A model generated the notes under the pieces. That model worked only from the letters and a program-made list of their open reading frames with translations, did no database searches and had not been told where the DNA came from. A stretch of DNA of 64,000 nt from Dichetophora obliterata (Eukaryota > Arthropoda > Insecta > Diptera > Sciomyzidae), in contig OY986435.1 in the NCBI GenBank assembly GCA_963920525.1, positions 98,970,115 to 99,034,114 on the forward strand. Reading direction: 5' to 3'. Below, piece by piece: positions 11,591 to 22,629 of the stretch. Each line of letters begins with the position of its first letter. Position 1 is the first letter of the stretch. The translations under genes were made by a program, and so were the position numbers.

Positions 11591-13594
11591 CACAGTGGTT
11601 AAAAGTTGGAAATAAATACAAAAACTGATAATCTCTTTTTGTGTTTTTTTTTTCTTTGCGTTGTTAAAGAATATTCTGACTAGCATGATTCCAAAATATT
11701 TATCAGAAATATATATAGGTTTTCTGTGTAGACGCCTTAAAATACGATTGATGTAAAAATGCTGAAAAAATTTTGTAAAATATTGATATTTTTCAAGAGT
11801 TATTACAGACAATTGAGAAAATGTATTGCACTCTGGTTTTTTTTTAAGTACAAAAAGCATTATTGAAAAAGTTTTTTACATACTTGAAAATTTTTGCAAT
11901 AAATTTCTTATGCAAAGTTGATATGACCAAAAAACGTAAGTGTATTTTTAGCAGAATAAAACATAATGATCTTCGGATGTCGACGATATTTTATATAAAG
12001 AAATGCTTTTATTGGACTTTAAGCGATTAAAAGAAAACTGACAGAATTTTTTGCGTCCTTGAACAACATTTGGTAAAAACTAAATGCGTTTCGAAGAAAA
12101 TATAGATTTGTTTAGTCTCAAGGTTTATTAATATAGTCATTTTCTTTAGGATGCTTTTAGGCATTTCTTTATTAAACGATCACTTCTTACGAAAGTGTGG
12201 TATATTAATATATAGGTATATTTTTTTATTTAAAATCGTTAAATTTTTAATGTAAATAGTAAAATAATTTACTTACTAAATACGACAAATGGTTTGAAAT
12301 GTTATAATTCTTCTTTTGCAATACTAGAATATATTTACAGAGTACTTAAGTATTCTATAGTGTGTTTCTCAATCTATTAATTTGCTTTGTTAATATATAG
12401 TATATATTTATAAATAATTACAACTATATTGAATTAGTAAAACAGTAATGCGATATGTATAAAGTTATTATCTTCTGTCTTTTAGCTTACTATGAAACAT
12501 TTTAATGAATTTCGCAATAAAGTGCTTTCAAAACTATTCAAATATTCAAATTCCCTTGTCAAGAAATGTTCTTCAAACATCTCCAATTAGCTGAAAGTGA
12601 AATATATATTCTTTGATTCTGAACAACAGAATTAGAATACGTACACGGAGAAAATTAATTTGATTGAATCAAGCAAATATTTTTCTTAAAAGCAAATCAG
12701 CAAAACTTTGTTCAATCACAATGTGATTTAAGAAGAAGATTGCTAAATTACAATCACTCCTCGTGTATTTAGGAAAAAGCAAAATTATGATTCAATTCAA
12801 GCAAAATTTTGCTATGCTCTTATAAACTGAAATGCAAATTTTTACTTAATTCAAGCAAATATTTGCTAAGTTATTATAAATTGGAATAGCTCATTTTGAT
12901 TAGTTTTTGCTGAAATTTTGCATAATTTTGAAGTGGCTGAGAATCAAGCTCAAGTTTTGCTTAACCACAATACTAATTTAGCAAACAGTTTTCTCCGTGT
13001 ATGCAAGCCATGTTTTTATGCTACACGACCTGTGCTCATTTTATCACAATGCCAAAAAGTATGCTATTATCTTTTTTAACTTTTGATAGTATCACATTTA
13101 CAACCAGCACCAATTTGTAGCAAAATGTGTGAGGTTCACTCCTTTTTTTTGGAATAAAAACGAAACTATAAGCTTTTTTTGATGATTTTTTTTATTTTTT
13201 ATAAAAAAGCAAACAAATTATATCGTTGAATATATGACTATAACCAACAAATTTTAACAGTTTAGATGCTGCGCTTCATTGAAGTTGGAATTGGGAAAAA
13301 CACGTGAAGTGGAAAGTTTCGTATGGGAGGTGGGCGTGGCAAAAAATACTTTTTTATGTTAGACATATATTGAAGATTTCTGACAGAATGGTTCTTGTAT
13401 TGGTTCAAGACAAAAAAAAATATGGTGTTTCAAATATTTCTGTTGTATGGGAGGCAGGCGTGATTGAGAGGGATTTAAAAATATTTTTGTGTGTATTCTA
13501 ATAAATCAAATTCCAAATAATACACAAAATTTAATTTACCTACGATGAGTCCTTCTATTTATTGAAAACTTTTGTATGGGGCTCAACCACTGTG
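11591..13594. mobile_element. Non-autonomous Transib-like element with RSS-type ends
   Basis: The left end reads CACAGTGGTTAAAAG and the right end, inverted, CACAGTGGTTGAGCCCC. Each end is immediately flanked by the 5-bp repeat CGGCG (11586-11590 and 13595-13599). The CACAGTG heptamer and a GC-rich 5-bp target duplication of CGNCG type are hallmarks of the Transib superfamily, the relatives of RAG1. The terminal match is about 10-12 bp. No DDE transposase is visible in the 2-kb interior, so the copy must be mobilised in trans. The right part carries units beginning GTATGGGAGG at about 13321 and 13446, with a related GTATGGGGCTC at 13575, spaced about 126 bp apart. A separate MITE (12644-12999) sits inside. 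Open frames at 11495-11860 (minus) and 13304-13501 (plus) are not credible genes. Confidence 0.82.
12644..12999. mobile_element. 356-bp TA-flanked MITE (CACGGAGAAAA ends)
   Basis: Starts CACGGAGAAAA and ends TTTTCTCCGTG, each flanked by TA (12642-12643 and 13000-13001), the target duplication used by Tc1/mariner-type transposases. The interior is AT-rich and repeats the word AAGCAAAATTTTGCT with variants. It lies within the Transib-like element, so it inserted later. The TIR resembles that of the 34776-35981 element. Confidence 0.8.
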
Positions 13595-13796
13595 CGGCGC
13601 ACGTGTCTGTTTGCTTCTTGAGCGTAAACACGTGCAATAGAAGTTTTATTTAAATTATGCGCATGTGATTTAGCAACTTACGGTTACAGAAAAATAAAAA
13701 AAAATAATTTACAAATTTAATAATAATTGCTGATTGCAGAAAATGAATGACATTTACGATACCATCGAAACTGCGTATTATTTTTAAGCCTCAACA

Positions 13797-14841
13797 ACCA
13801 CTTTGTTTAAGATATTATAAGAAAAATTCAGAGTAAGTAATATTAGTTCGTATATTTTAATTCGTTAATTTTATTTTCAATTCAATAACAAATATGTATA
13901 ATTAGTACAAAAATGCAAATTAGGGTTGTGCTTTTTTGTGTTTTGACATACTATTACATATATTGCAACTGTGCCACCAATCATAGCATAACCACCAAAC
14001 AAACATTTCAGGGAAGAAAATAAATTAACGAAAATGAACACCAAACATGTTTGGCTAGCATAACCACGGCATTAGGATACTCATATTTATTTGAGCCGCC
14101 GCATTCTTGCTTCGTAGAAGAGAATATGAGATGAATTGCTTGCGCTAAGGGTGAGTAGGTTTTTGTACTTCTTTTTTTCGGATATACTCAGAGTCGCAAA
14201 AAAGCTATCCGTTGCAGATCTCTGGCACAGAGCGTGCTAGAACTCAAGACTTTGAGTAAATTAAGAACAAGCATAAAGAAGAATAAGCAAATGTCAAAGG
14301 TTTGTTTATGTTTTTCACAAATATTCACAAATTGTGCTGCTAAAAATAAATTTATAAAGTTCAGTTTTTTTTGGCCTTCCATTTTTAACTATAAATAAAT
14401 TATTTAAAGTAATTTTATAACTTAAAACCATGATATAAGTAAATAATTATACAATGGCTTAAAATAACTTTATTTCACAATCAAATTGATAATTTTTATT
14501 GGCGTTTTTTACGTTTGGCACGATTTTACTCTCAGTTCGAGCTTACCAGAAGTTACACAAATCTTACACAGAGTAGAGTACGGAAACACACCTAATGCCG
14601 TGGTTATGCTAGCCAAACATGTTCAGCGTTCATTTTTGTTAATTTGTTCTCTTCGCTGAAATGTTTGTTTGGTGGTTATGCTATGATTGGTGGCACAGTT
14701 GCATTATATGTATTAGTATATCAAAACACAAAAAAGCACAACCCTAATTTGCATTTTTGTACTTAAAATTAACGAATTAAAATATACGAACTGATATTAC
14801 TTACTCTGAATTTTTATTATAATATCTTAAACAAAATGGTT
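13797..14841. mobile_element. Fold-back structure: ~280-bp inverted arms around a MITE
   Basis: The arm 13797-14076 matches the reverse complement of 14591-14841 over nearly its whole length. The outermost words are AACCACTTTGTTTAAG and CTTAAACAAAATGGTT. The innermost are CCACGGCATTAGG and CCTAATGCCGTGG. The 514-bp loop is a reverse copy of the MITE at 25770-26283. A further fragment of the arm (GGCTAGCATAACCACGGCAT) lies at about 15099-15118. No target duplication was identified. Confidence 0.75.
14077..14590 (-). mobile_element. MITE copy in the fold-back loop, reverse orientation
   Basis: In reverse complement it follows the 25770-26283 copy: TCTTACACAGAGTAGAGTACGG near its right end, then TAACTTCTGGTAAGCTC, a run around TTATAAAATTACTTTAAATAA, and AGCACAATTTGTGAATA. 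The far end toward 14077 is more diverged. Confidence 0.65.
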
Positions 14842-15336
14842 TGCATATATCTGACCTGCTAGCTAGCTGTTTATGTTAAGGGTTAGTAGAAGACACAATC
14901 AACTTCACTTTTTAATACTTTTACCTACTTTTTTGATGCTATTATACAAAATGACCACAACCAACACTGGAAAGTTCGGCATGTTTGGCGTTTCAATCAG
15001 CAATCGGTCCGAGAGCGAGAAAATGAATATGCGAAAAAGTTAATTTCTTCATTTTATACGTGAAACAATAACAACAAAAAATGTTCGGCAATCATGTTTG
15101 GCTAGCATAACCACGGCATAAGATCAGGTCAAATCTCAGTGGAACAACTGAACAAAATGAATAGTTATTTAGATTTGCCAACTATGTTCGTTTTTATGAA
15201 AAATGCTTGAAACTTGGCAGCATTTGAAGATCAGAGATAGAGCCAGAAATCGAGCTAGTTCTAATTTTTGTTTTTGTTTTGTGAATAAAATAGATCCGCG
15301 CTCTAGATCAACGACCACGGAAATGCAGCTATTATA

Positions 15337-16150
15337 GCCCTATCACCGTCCGCGAATCGAATAGAAAACAAGTAAAATTCGCCAAGATGGTATCACCGTT
15401 CGCGAACTTCACATATGTGATTCGACTCAAAAACAGACGAATAAAAATATTGGTGGTATCACTGTTCGCGAATTTATCAAATGTGCTTCGACTTTAACGT
15501 CAAATATAGACGAATAGAAATATTTGGTGACTAGCCGGCGAATCAGATATTTGCATAAAAATGTTGTCAAAACAAAAAGGAATTAATTGAAAAAGGTAAG
15601 TAACTGGCATTCTTTTTGTTATTTTACTGTTTGTATTTGATTTTAAACAAATTGCTATATATTTTTATAATGAAAAAACGAACAATAGGAAAATTCGGCT
15701 GCACAAAACAAAACAAAGTTTTTTTAGTACATGGCAAAGTAGAACTAAATTGTTTAGGACTTCCTTTACGTGAAGGAAAGGAATGGCACAAGGTGAGGTC
15801 TTATTTAACATTTATAAAAAAGTTACCTACAAACTTAAATTTTAGGTTTGGCTGGACTTTAGGCAGAAGGAAAAAATTGTCAGCAATTCGGACGGAAGCA
15901 ACCGAGACTGGTAGAGGACAAAACAGACAGCTCAGACTTTCACCCTTGGAGCAGTTCGTCGATGCTCTCCTCAACTTTAGGCATGTTGCGGCCCTCAGAG
16001 GGCTAAGTTTTGGCGACAACACAGTTAACGCGACTGTCTCCCGCAGCTTTCTACATCGTAGCTTACACAAAGTTTGAAGTTCTTCATAATCTCCAAAGAA
16101 TTTTATAATTTAGTATTTTAAGAAAAAAAAAATACTGATTAAAATATAAG
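15337..16150 (+). mobile_element. PIF/Harbinger remnant A (left end plus Myb-like gene)
   Basis: The end GCCCTATCACCGTCCGCG matches both ends of the fuller copy at 16700-18063, and the following 250 bp repeats the same CACCGTTCGCGAA and AGACGAATAAAAATA phrases. Only the left end and the Myb-like gene remain; the transposase half and right end are absent. The right limit is approximate. Confidence 0.7.
15670..16077 (+). pseudogene. Harbinger Myb/SANT-like DNA-binding protein (frameshifted)
   Basis: PIF/Harbinger elements carry a second gene for a Myb/SANT-type protein that helps the transposase bind DNA. Here ATG at 15670 opens exon 1 (to 15792), encoding GKFG and EWHK words. A 53-bp GT-AG intron (15793-15845) leads to exon 2, starting VWLDFRQKEK. 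This reproduces the family pattern of W-x-K/V-W-D with basic residues. A one-base shift near 15875 moves the frame to KLSAIRTEATETGRG and then LSPLEQFVDAL, which fits the family's TG-G and LT-x-LE segment. The intronic frame happens to stay open, so the stretch looks like one longer frame (15616-16077); the spliced reading fits the family better. Confidence 0.6.
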
Positions 16151-16699
16151 CGAAAACTTTTATTCAGGCATGTTCTGCATTCCACTTCCGAGTGACAATA
16201 TTGGGTTTTTACAATAGTACGTTTTTGATCTAACTACCTCTTTTTTCATCCTTTTATAAAAAATTTATGACGAATTTAATGAAATTCTTTTGAGTCGATT
16301 GTACCAAAAAATATAAATGTATCAGCCGCGAAACGACACCTGCGTTACTACGTATATGAAGGTTGCAAGGCCAGTTTGTAAAGTTGTGTATGAATAAGAT
16401 TGCTACCAAACTCGACTTTTTGCACTTTTACACTTGAACTAATTTATAAACACTGCTTCAATGCGTAAAGTGTTATTTAAAGTGGTACATTTGTACTTTA
16501 CAAAAATCATGTGTATAAAAAATCAAGCTTTAAAAAGAGAAAAAGTGCTTTCCGCAAAAGGCTCCAAAAAGGAAGTGTGAGGAGGACCTGTCGTAGGACA
16601 GGCTTTTATACTAGTATATTTATAAGTTTCTTAAGTTGATACCTTGTACCCGGTAGAAATATTTGTAACGTGGATACATTTAAAATTGCATTGAATATT
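16151..16699. other. Non-coding spacer between the two Harbinger copies
   Basis: No gene or terminal repeat recognised. About 16590-16612 reads GACCTGTCGTAGGACAGG, a short palindromic word. Confidence 0.4.
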
Positions 16700-17036
16700 G
16701 CCCCTATCACCTGCGAATCGAACAAAAATTAAGTCGAATTCGCCAAGTTGGTATCACCGTCGGCGGATGTTTAAACTTAATTCGACTGAAACGTCAAAAA
16801 CAGGCGAATGAAAAACTTCGTGGTATCACTGTTCGCGAATTTCGCAGATGTCATTCGACTTAAGCGTCAAAAACAGACGAATAAAAATATTTGGTGACAA
16901 ACCGGCGAATGCATTTGATTTCTTTTTATTTTGCACATAAAAATGAAAAATAATAGAAAAAGGTAAGTAAATTGCATTGTTTGTATTTTTTTGTAGCTTT
17001 TTTTTTTATTTTAAGCATTTGTTATTTATTTTTAGT

Positions 17037-17228
17037 ATGAAAAAAACCAACAGCCGGCAGTTCCATAAAATGGTCCAGCTTTAGGAGCAGAATCCAAACA
17101 TAGCGTCTGGATTGGGAAAATTCGGCTCTTCAAAAGTCAGCTACAAGGAGTCGTGGAAAAGTTTTGCTGCTGAATTCAATTCACTGGGACCGACTGTGAC
17201 CATATTGTGGTCACAAGCCTGCATATAA
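17037..17228 (+). pseudogene. Harbinger Myb/SANT-like gene, truncated
   Basis: ATG at 17037 follows a TTTTTAG acceptor, with a GGTAAGTAA donor about 75 bp upstream, so a 5'-leader intron is likely. The reading frame has LxEQNPNIASG, a hydrophobic helix with ESWKSFAAEFNSLGP, and a final WSQA. These match the first helices of the Harbinger-associated Myb-like domain (ENP-x-LA-x-G then W-x-LA-x-LNS-x-GP). One in-frame TAG (codon 16) interrupts it. It stops at 17228, where it meets the truncated transposase, so the second half seen in copy A (15846-16077) is lost. Confidence 0.65.
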
Positions 17229-17845
17229 AGTGTCTAGAAATTTAAATCAATGTCATAATAAAGAACCTACGATCATTGCATTTATGCTGAAATATCCCTT
17301 TCGGTTTAAGTAATGGTGTTTTGCTTATGCTGGGCAACAATGCCAATATGCGTGCCATCGACGCAACCGATAACTCCCGGGAATCCTGATTTTGCATAAA
17401 AAAAGTTCCGAGTCTGTTCTTTTTCCTGTTCTGTCATGATTGCTCTTATCCATACAGGGCAAAGATTACGCTCAATAATCCCGACAACTTCGCTTAAGAC
17501 TGTGGACACGTTGATTGCGCAAGACCCAATTCAAAATCGTTTCCAACGCTCTTTTGGTAACTACCTTCAGCAAAAAATCGTAGAGTACTAGCTAGCTTCA
17601 AAATAGGGGTAGTCGCACAACTTCGAGTTGACTGCAGACAAAGGCTTCCTTGTTAAGCCTAAAATAGGATTGAAACCTTTAAGAGATTTTAAATATTTCA
17701 ATGAAGATCAACCGGGCATATAAAAATACTCACAGGTCGTCGGAAACTCTAGCGGATTGGATTTATCCCTAATACTGCGTAGTAATCTGCACAACGTTTG
17801 TGTTTCCTCAGTTTCTCCAAAGAATAGCTCTGTGCTGCTTAACAT
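17229..17845 (-). pseudogene. PIF/Harbinger transposase, N-terminal half (HARBI1-like)
   Basis: Minus-strand reading starts MLSSTELFFGETEE at 17845. An apparent short intron (donor GTGAGT after about 17735, acceptor TTTTAG near 17660) precedes RLNKEAF, then LRFFAEGSYQKSVG and QSTVSTVLSEVV (an HTH-like segment). The first catalytic block follows as FPGVIGCVDGTHI, where the D is the first acid of the DDE triad, with HK-QN and LNRKGYFSINAMIV next. Several frameshifts and one stop (17306) occur. The second and third catalytic acids are absent, so this protein could not transpose. The full-length family protein is roughly 350-400 residues; about half is represented here. Confidence 0.8.
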
Positions 17846-18149
17846 TTTGGTACAATTTATTATTTATTTGTATTTATCGCTGCTTGATTGAAATTTGAGG
17901 TTTGAGTTTTGACGTTTCTAAGCGAATTTTTATGTTTTTTGCTTTGGCAGCACCGTATCTGAGGCGAATAAGTAGGTTCGCAAACAGTGATACCACAAAA
18001 AGAAAAATTCGCCAAATGATTCGATTCGAGTGAAGCATTCGATTCGCAGACGGTGATAGGGGCATATGTCTGTTGCATAAGAAAGCAAACATTTTTCTCA
18101 CCAAGTTAGAACATTGTGAGTCGCATATTTTAGTTTACAGAAACACTTC

Positions 18150-18720
18150 GTCTATCGAGTTCCTTTAAAAGTAGAATTGAAACAGGCGAGACGAGTCACC
18201 GATTTTTCTCATTTTATTACAGAGACAGTGCAAGAATGGCAAAATTAGACAAGGTAGTGTTATGGCGGAGAACCGATGACCGAAACTGTCAAAACGAAGT
18301 TGACATTTCATACAAAATCTGCAACCAATGAGAATGCAATATGAAAGCAAGAATTAGCAAAAATACCAAAATGGATGAGTTTGACAGTTATGGTCACTAA
18401 GAAAGAAAACACATTCAGCCCTAACACTACCTTGTCTAGTTCTACTATGAGTGCAAGTGAGAATTTCATCACAATGACGTCAAAGTGAGAAAATCTGGTG
18501 AGAACTACGGTGAGAAAAGTTACAGAACCGAGCATGGTATAAGGAAAGAGGTAGCTGCAGCGCTGACTGTGCTCTCTTTCCATACTGCCATGTCTGTCGA
18601 ATTCAGCTGTGTGGCGAATGGAGATAAAAGAAAAATAAAAACATTTGCTTCGTTTTGACATTTCCGGCAGTATGCTCTCATCTGGCGCATCTACCTGTAT
18701 TCTTCTACCAGATATCGAAT
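18150..18720. repeat. Dispersed repeat with an internal inverted pair
   Basis: AATTAGACAAGGTAGTGTTA at 18243-18262 is the inverse of TAACACTACCTTGTCTAGTT at 18422-18441 (one mismatch). The phrase GTCAAAACGAAGTTGACA at 18286-18303 recurs inverted at about 8435-8455, and a partial copy lies near 18645. CTTCTACCAGAT at about 18703 resembles CTTATTCTACCATGA near 8489. It appears to be a mosaic of small non-autonomous elements. Open frames here (18165-18350 and 18308-18661, minus) are therefore doubtful. Confidence 0.5.
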
Positions 18721-18859
18721 TTTTGATATCTTATATTATTAAATGAGTAATATTTGTTTGTTTGTTTATATGTGATTTTGGTGAAATTTTCAGTGTAGGT
18801 GTTTACGGGGGCGAAAAATCGATCTAAATAGATCTCATTTCTGAGAAAATTCGTTCAGC

Positions 18860-19465
18860 AGCGCACATTGGGGTATTTGACCGATTTAGGCAGCCAAAGT
18901 TTTTTTATACGGTAAGTAGTTTCTGTTCAAGTCTGTTATTTCATTTTAACCCTGTTCGACCATTGGGACATATTTAAAATCTGTTTTATAAAATTGACTT
19001 TTGTCAGCCCAAATCGGTGAAATACCCCTATATGCATCCCGAAAGGTGCTGAGACCCGAAGTTCGATTCCAAAAATCCCGGGATTGGAATGAGTACAGCC
19101 ATCTCCAATTAAGACATTAGGAAAATTTATATCCCCAGCGATTTCGATGAAATTGTCAATAAAAGGGTTAACGGAGACGAAAAAACGGCCAAACTAAGTC
19201 TCATTTCTTAAAAAAATTAGAGTTATCCGTATTTTCACGTAAATAATTTGTATTTTTTTCCATTTCATTTTGCTTTTCTTATGTATCGAGGCGTGAGTCA
19301 TAACTTTTTGCAGGTTGTTGTTTGTTATATGAGCTCACTCGCGTATGCATGTTTGTATTTTTGCTGTGTATAAAGTTTTTATTTTTCCGTGTATTTTAAT
19401 GTGGTAGCGCAAAAAGCATTAAGCAGCCCACATTGGGGTGTTTGACCGATTTAGGCGGCCAAAAT
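18860..19465. repeat. Three copies of a 'TTTGACCGATTTAGGC' module
   Basis: CACATTGGGGTATTTGACCG at about 18867 recurs as CACATTGGGGTGTTTGACCG at about 19430, and inverted as CCCAAATCGGTGAAATACCCC at about 19008. The two direct copies are both preceded by a GGGGGCGAAAAA/GGAGACGAAAAA block with TCTCATTTCTKA, so the repeat unit is roughly 560 bp with an internal inverted copy. Confidence 0.6.
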
Positions 19466-19945
19466 AATTCTATTCGGTGAAAAGTTTATATAATATTACA
19501 GACTAATAATTTGTTTTTGGATTTACGTACGTTTAATGGTGATATGCGTACTTTTAAACTGTGAGGTGAAAATGTTGTTCAGAAAATTCCTCATTTCAGT
19601 TGCTTTAAAAAATTAATAATTTTATCGATATACAATTAAAACAAATTCAATACATGGGTTTTTGTGGGTCGAGCTAAGAGTTTCACATAAAATTCTACGG
19701 AAAAAAATTTATTTTATTTTTCATTTTGAACAAGGCAATTGCTGCAAAAAATCTATGAATGTCGGTACTACAAAATTCGAACACTTCAACTTTAAAAATA
19801 AATTGAAAAACAATTGTGACGACATTGAGAGGTTAAACAGGTGCGTTGGACACTCAACATGCTCCTCTTTAAGAATATCTATAAAGTTTGGTTGTGTTTT
19901 GTTCGATTTCGTCACTCTATTTTATAATTCAAGAAAAAGAATATT

Positions 19946-20062
19946 TCGTCGCTGCGCCTACAAAAATGGTTATGTGATTTTTGTAAATTTTTTTTTTGTG
20001 CATATTTTATGCCCTCCTGAAAAGTGGCTGAAAACCTATAACCATTGTAGGCGCAACGACGA
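19946..20062. mobile_element. Short hairpin MITE (TCGTCGCTGCGCCTAC), copy 1
   Basis: TCGTCGCTGCGCCTACAAAA at 19946 and the inverse GTAGGCGCAACGACGA ending at 20062 bound a 117-bp unit. The AAATGGTTAT block just inside the arms is also paired. A second, longer copy lies at 21474-21715. It interrupts any coding reading of 19662-20081. Confidence 0.7.
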
Positions 20063-21343
20063 TTTGTTATCAAATTATTAAGTCGCCTTTTTTTACCGTG
20101 AGTGTAGCTTCGACTTCGCTACGCGTGGCTATATGTTGTGCGCCAAATAAATAAAACTAATAGGTATTACTCAACTCCATTAAATATATACTTCTTTCGG
20201 CCAGTTTTAAAATTATTTTATGAATGTGAAAAGAAAGATAAAGAATATTAAAATGTACTATTTTCGTTGACATATTCAATTTTGAGAGTAAATAAAACTA
20301 TTTTAAGACCATCTAAATATATAAAACTTGTCGTATTCTAAAATAACTTTAAGGGATCCTTTAAAGGTTGCAAAAAATTTTTTATTTTAGTATCGACTTT
20401 CGAAAAAATCAACGTACAATCCTCTTGAAATAAAGAGAAAAAATATATCCTTATAGTGCACTTTGGCAAAACCATAACTATTTTGAAAAAATTTGGGTGC
20501 ACATATTAAAATCTTATATTTTTTTTTTTAAATAAAATGAGTTGAACAATTTTAGCTTTATTGGTTTCTAATAAAAAACAAAAAGTGCATATTATTCATA
20601 ATTTCAATAATTTTTCCATTTTTAAACTCTCCTTACTCGCAATATGGAAATTAGAAATGCCCTTTCTTATATCTATACCATTCATTAAATTTGAAAAACC
20701 ACATCTTCCCCGCTGTGCACTGTCCAATCGTAACCACTTCATTTTATTGCTCCAGCATGTATTCTAACCAAGACATTGTATTTTTCACGATAAAAAAGTT
20801 ACCTCATATACATATGCTCAAAAGCACAAAGCATCTGTATAAAACAACAAATTCAAAAAACAACAAAACAAAAAAATTCCAATGCAATAACCAGGCATGC
20901 CAACTGGTGGTGAATTCCACGTTATGCGGGGAATTTCATGTCGACCGGGCAATCGGGGAATGGTCTCAAATGTGCGAGGAATTAAAAATTCATCTAATTT
21001 TTCATGATTTTTTCGGGAAATTTAACATTTTATCTAAAATTTAATTAACATTAACAAAACAATCCTTGTTGCAAAATTAATTTTGTAATAATGCATTTTT
21101 GTTTAATTTTTAATGCATTTCCGTTTATAACCTTGGAAGGTATTGCACAATTGGAAAAATTCTATTTGCATTTCAATAACATCATAAATGTGCGAAATTG
21201 ACTTAAGAGAGGTTTTAGGTAAAAGCGGTTAAAATTAAAGCATATTTTAGAAAAAATTTCTAAAAAAGTATATTATATATACAAAAAATTTCATTTGCAT
21301 GTTAATATAACATCATCTGTCTAAGTAAATTTTTTTTTAATAT
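20063..21343. other. AT-rich non-coding stretch
   Basis: No recognisable gene. Short open frames (20561-20767 and 20691-21044) have fly-background composition and no family resemblance. Confidence 0.4.
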
Positions 21344-21471
21344 ATCTGTGTTGACAAGGAATAACAGCTAAAGTGTAATTTCAATGTTTCAAGAATTTTG
21401 AGAACACATCTGCATCATTAACTCAACTTTGACTTAACTCTACTTTAGTTGTTATTCCTTGTCGGCGTAGA
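21344..21471. repeat. 128-bp imperfect palindrome
   Basis: GACAAGGAATAACAGCTAAAG (21353-21373) pairs with CTTTAGTTGTTATTCCTTGTC (21443-21463). The pairing continues outward more weakly to about 21344 and 21471. It directly abuts the MITE at 21474. Confidence 0.65.
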
Positions 21472-21473
21472 TA

Positions 21474-21715
21474 TCGTCGCTGCGCCTACACAAATTGTTA
21501 TATGATTTTTGTAATTTTTTTTTATTGCATATTTTATTAACACTTTCTATCGGCCATATTTCTGAATTTGGGGTTTTTTAGATCTCTTTTGGTTAAGAAG
21601 TGATAAAAACAGCTATGTGCTCGCGGTAGTAGAAATGCTCTGAAAAAATCAGTATTTTCGCTCTCTTGAAAAGTTGCCGAAAAAGAAATAACCATTTTTG
21701 TAGGCGCAGCGATGA
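21474..21715. mobile_element. Short hairpin MITE (TCGTCGCTGCGCCTAC), copy 2
   Basis: TCGTCGCTGCGCCTACACAA at the left and GTAGGCGCAGCGATGA at the right are inverted and match copy 1 at 19946-20062. This copy is 242 bp, so copy 1 is an internal deletion derivative or this one carries extra sequence. Confidence 0.7.
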
Positions 21716-22234
21716 TATATTGTTTAAATATAAAGATTGCACTGAAGTTAGTATGCTTTACAATAAGTGAATATCGAGACATCCCATAGCTCGGCTCCAA
21801 ATCGTCTGAAAAAAGATGAATTATATCTCTAAAATAAAGAAAACTAGGCTTTTGACGTGAGCAAACAACAAAAATGCTATTGAAGTTGTTGCTAGTTCGC
21901 TCACCAAATAATATTTTAATCATTCACATAACTTATTTGTTTTTTAGCTGTCAAGATGTAATCAGTGTAAAAAGTGAAGTGCAGTGAGTTTTTATAAACT
22001 TTATTTGAATCTAGGTATACATTTTTCATCGGAAAGGATTGAAATGTAAGTAATTTTGTTATAAAAAAAATATGTATATATATGAATTGTTTAGAGTTCT
22101 TTTAACTATGTTTTTTTAAAATTCTATAAACAAATTTAAATGGTTCTGTTATATAAGTATAGTTAATTATATTAGCATATTATATTAAATTATATTATCT
22201 CTTTATAATCAGAGATTTATAGTCAATCTATACA

Positions 22235-22625
22235 AAATGTTCACTTGTTTCCATGGCATAATAGCAAGAAGTGAACAAGATGTGTAACAACTTGTCTCAT
22301 GATGTGCACTTGTTACCATTATGTTTCCATGCATTTGTTATATACTTTTCTGGGTGTTAATTGCAATTTTATCATTGAAAAAACAAGATGCATAACAAAT
22401 CTAAATTGAATAATGTGCATACATATGTCTCCTTAACATTGCGATCAAAAAGAGTTATTTGTGCTTTATATAAGAAACACCTTCACAAAATGGTAGCTTG
22501 TTACCATTATGTCATGGACACATCATTGAAACAAGTGAACATGATGTGTTACTATGTGTCTCATGATGTGCACTTGTTACCATTATGTTTCCATACATTT
22601 GTTATATATTTTTCTATATGCTTGT
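22235..22625. repeat. Direct repeat of a ~110-bp block
   Basis: The block containing ATGTGCACTTGTTACCATTATG (first part at about 22301) recurs at about 22567 with flanking sequence conserved, including AACAAGATGTGTAACAA versus AACATGATGTGTTACTA upstream and GCATTTGTTATATA downstream. The period is about 266 bp. Related words such as GTTACCATTTGTTAC and GGACACATG recur at 23500-23590. No coding potential; the open frame at 22388-22705 runs through the repeat. Confidence 0.6.
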
Positions 22626-22629
22626 CTAA

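Larger units (their letters stand above)
16700..18063. mobile_element. Internally deleted PIF/Harbinger element B
   Basis: The ends are inverted: GCCCCTATCACCTGCGAATC at 16700 and the complement of GATTCGCAGACGGTGATAGG at 18063, differing by a two-base indel. It carries two convergent gene remnants, a Myb-like protein on plus and a DDE transposase on minus, the standard PIF/Harbinger layout. The transposase 3' part is missing and the two genes abut near 17228, which marks the internal deletion. The usual 3-bp TWA duplication is not clear (ATT on the left, ATA on the right). Confidence 0.8.

Noticed and set aside
11495..11860. 121-residue minus-strand frame
   Set aside because: It crosses the exact left end of the Transib-like element, so it cannot be one gene.
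19662..20081. 139-residue plus-strand frame
   Set aside because: The last third is a hairpin MITE and the rest has no recognisable motif.
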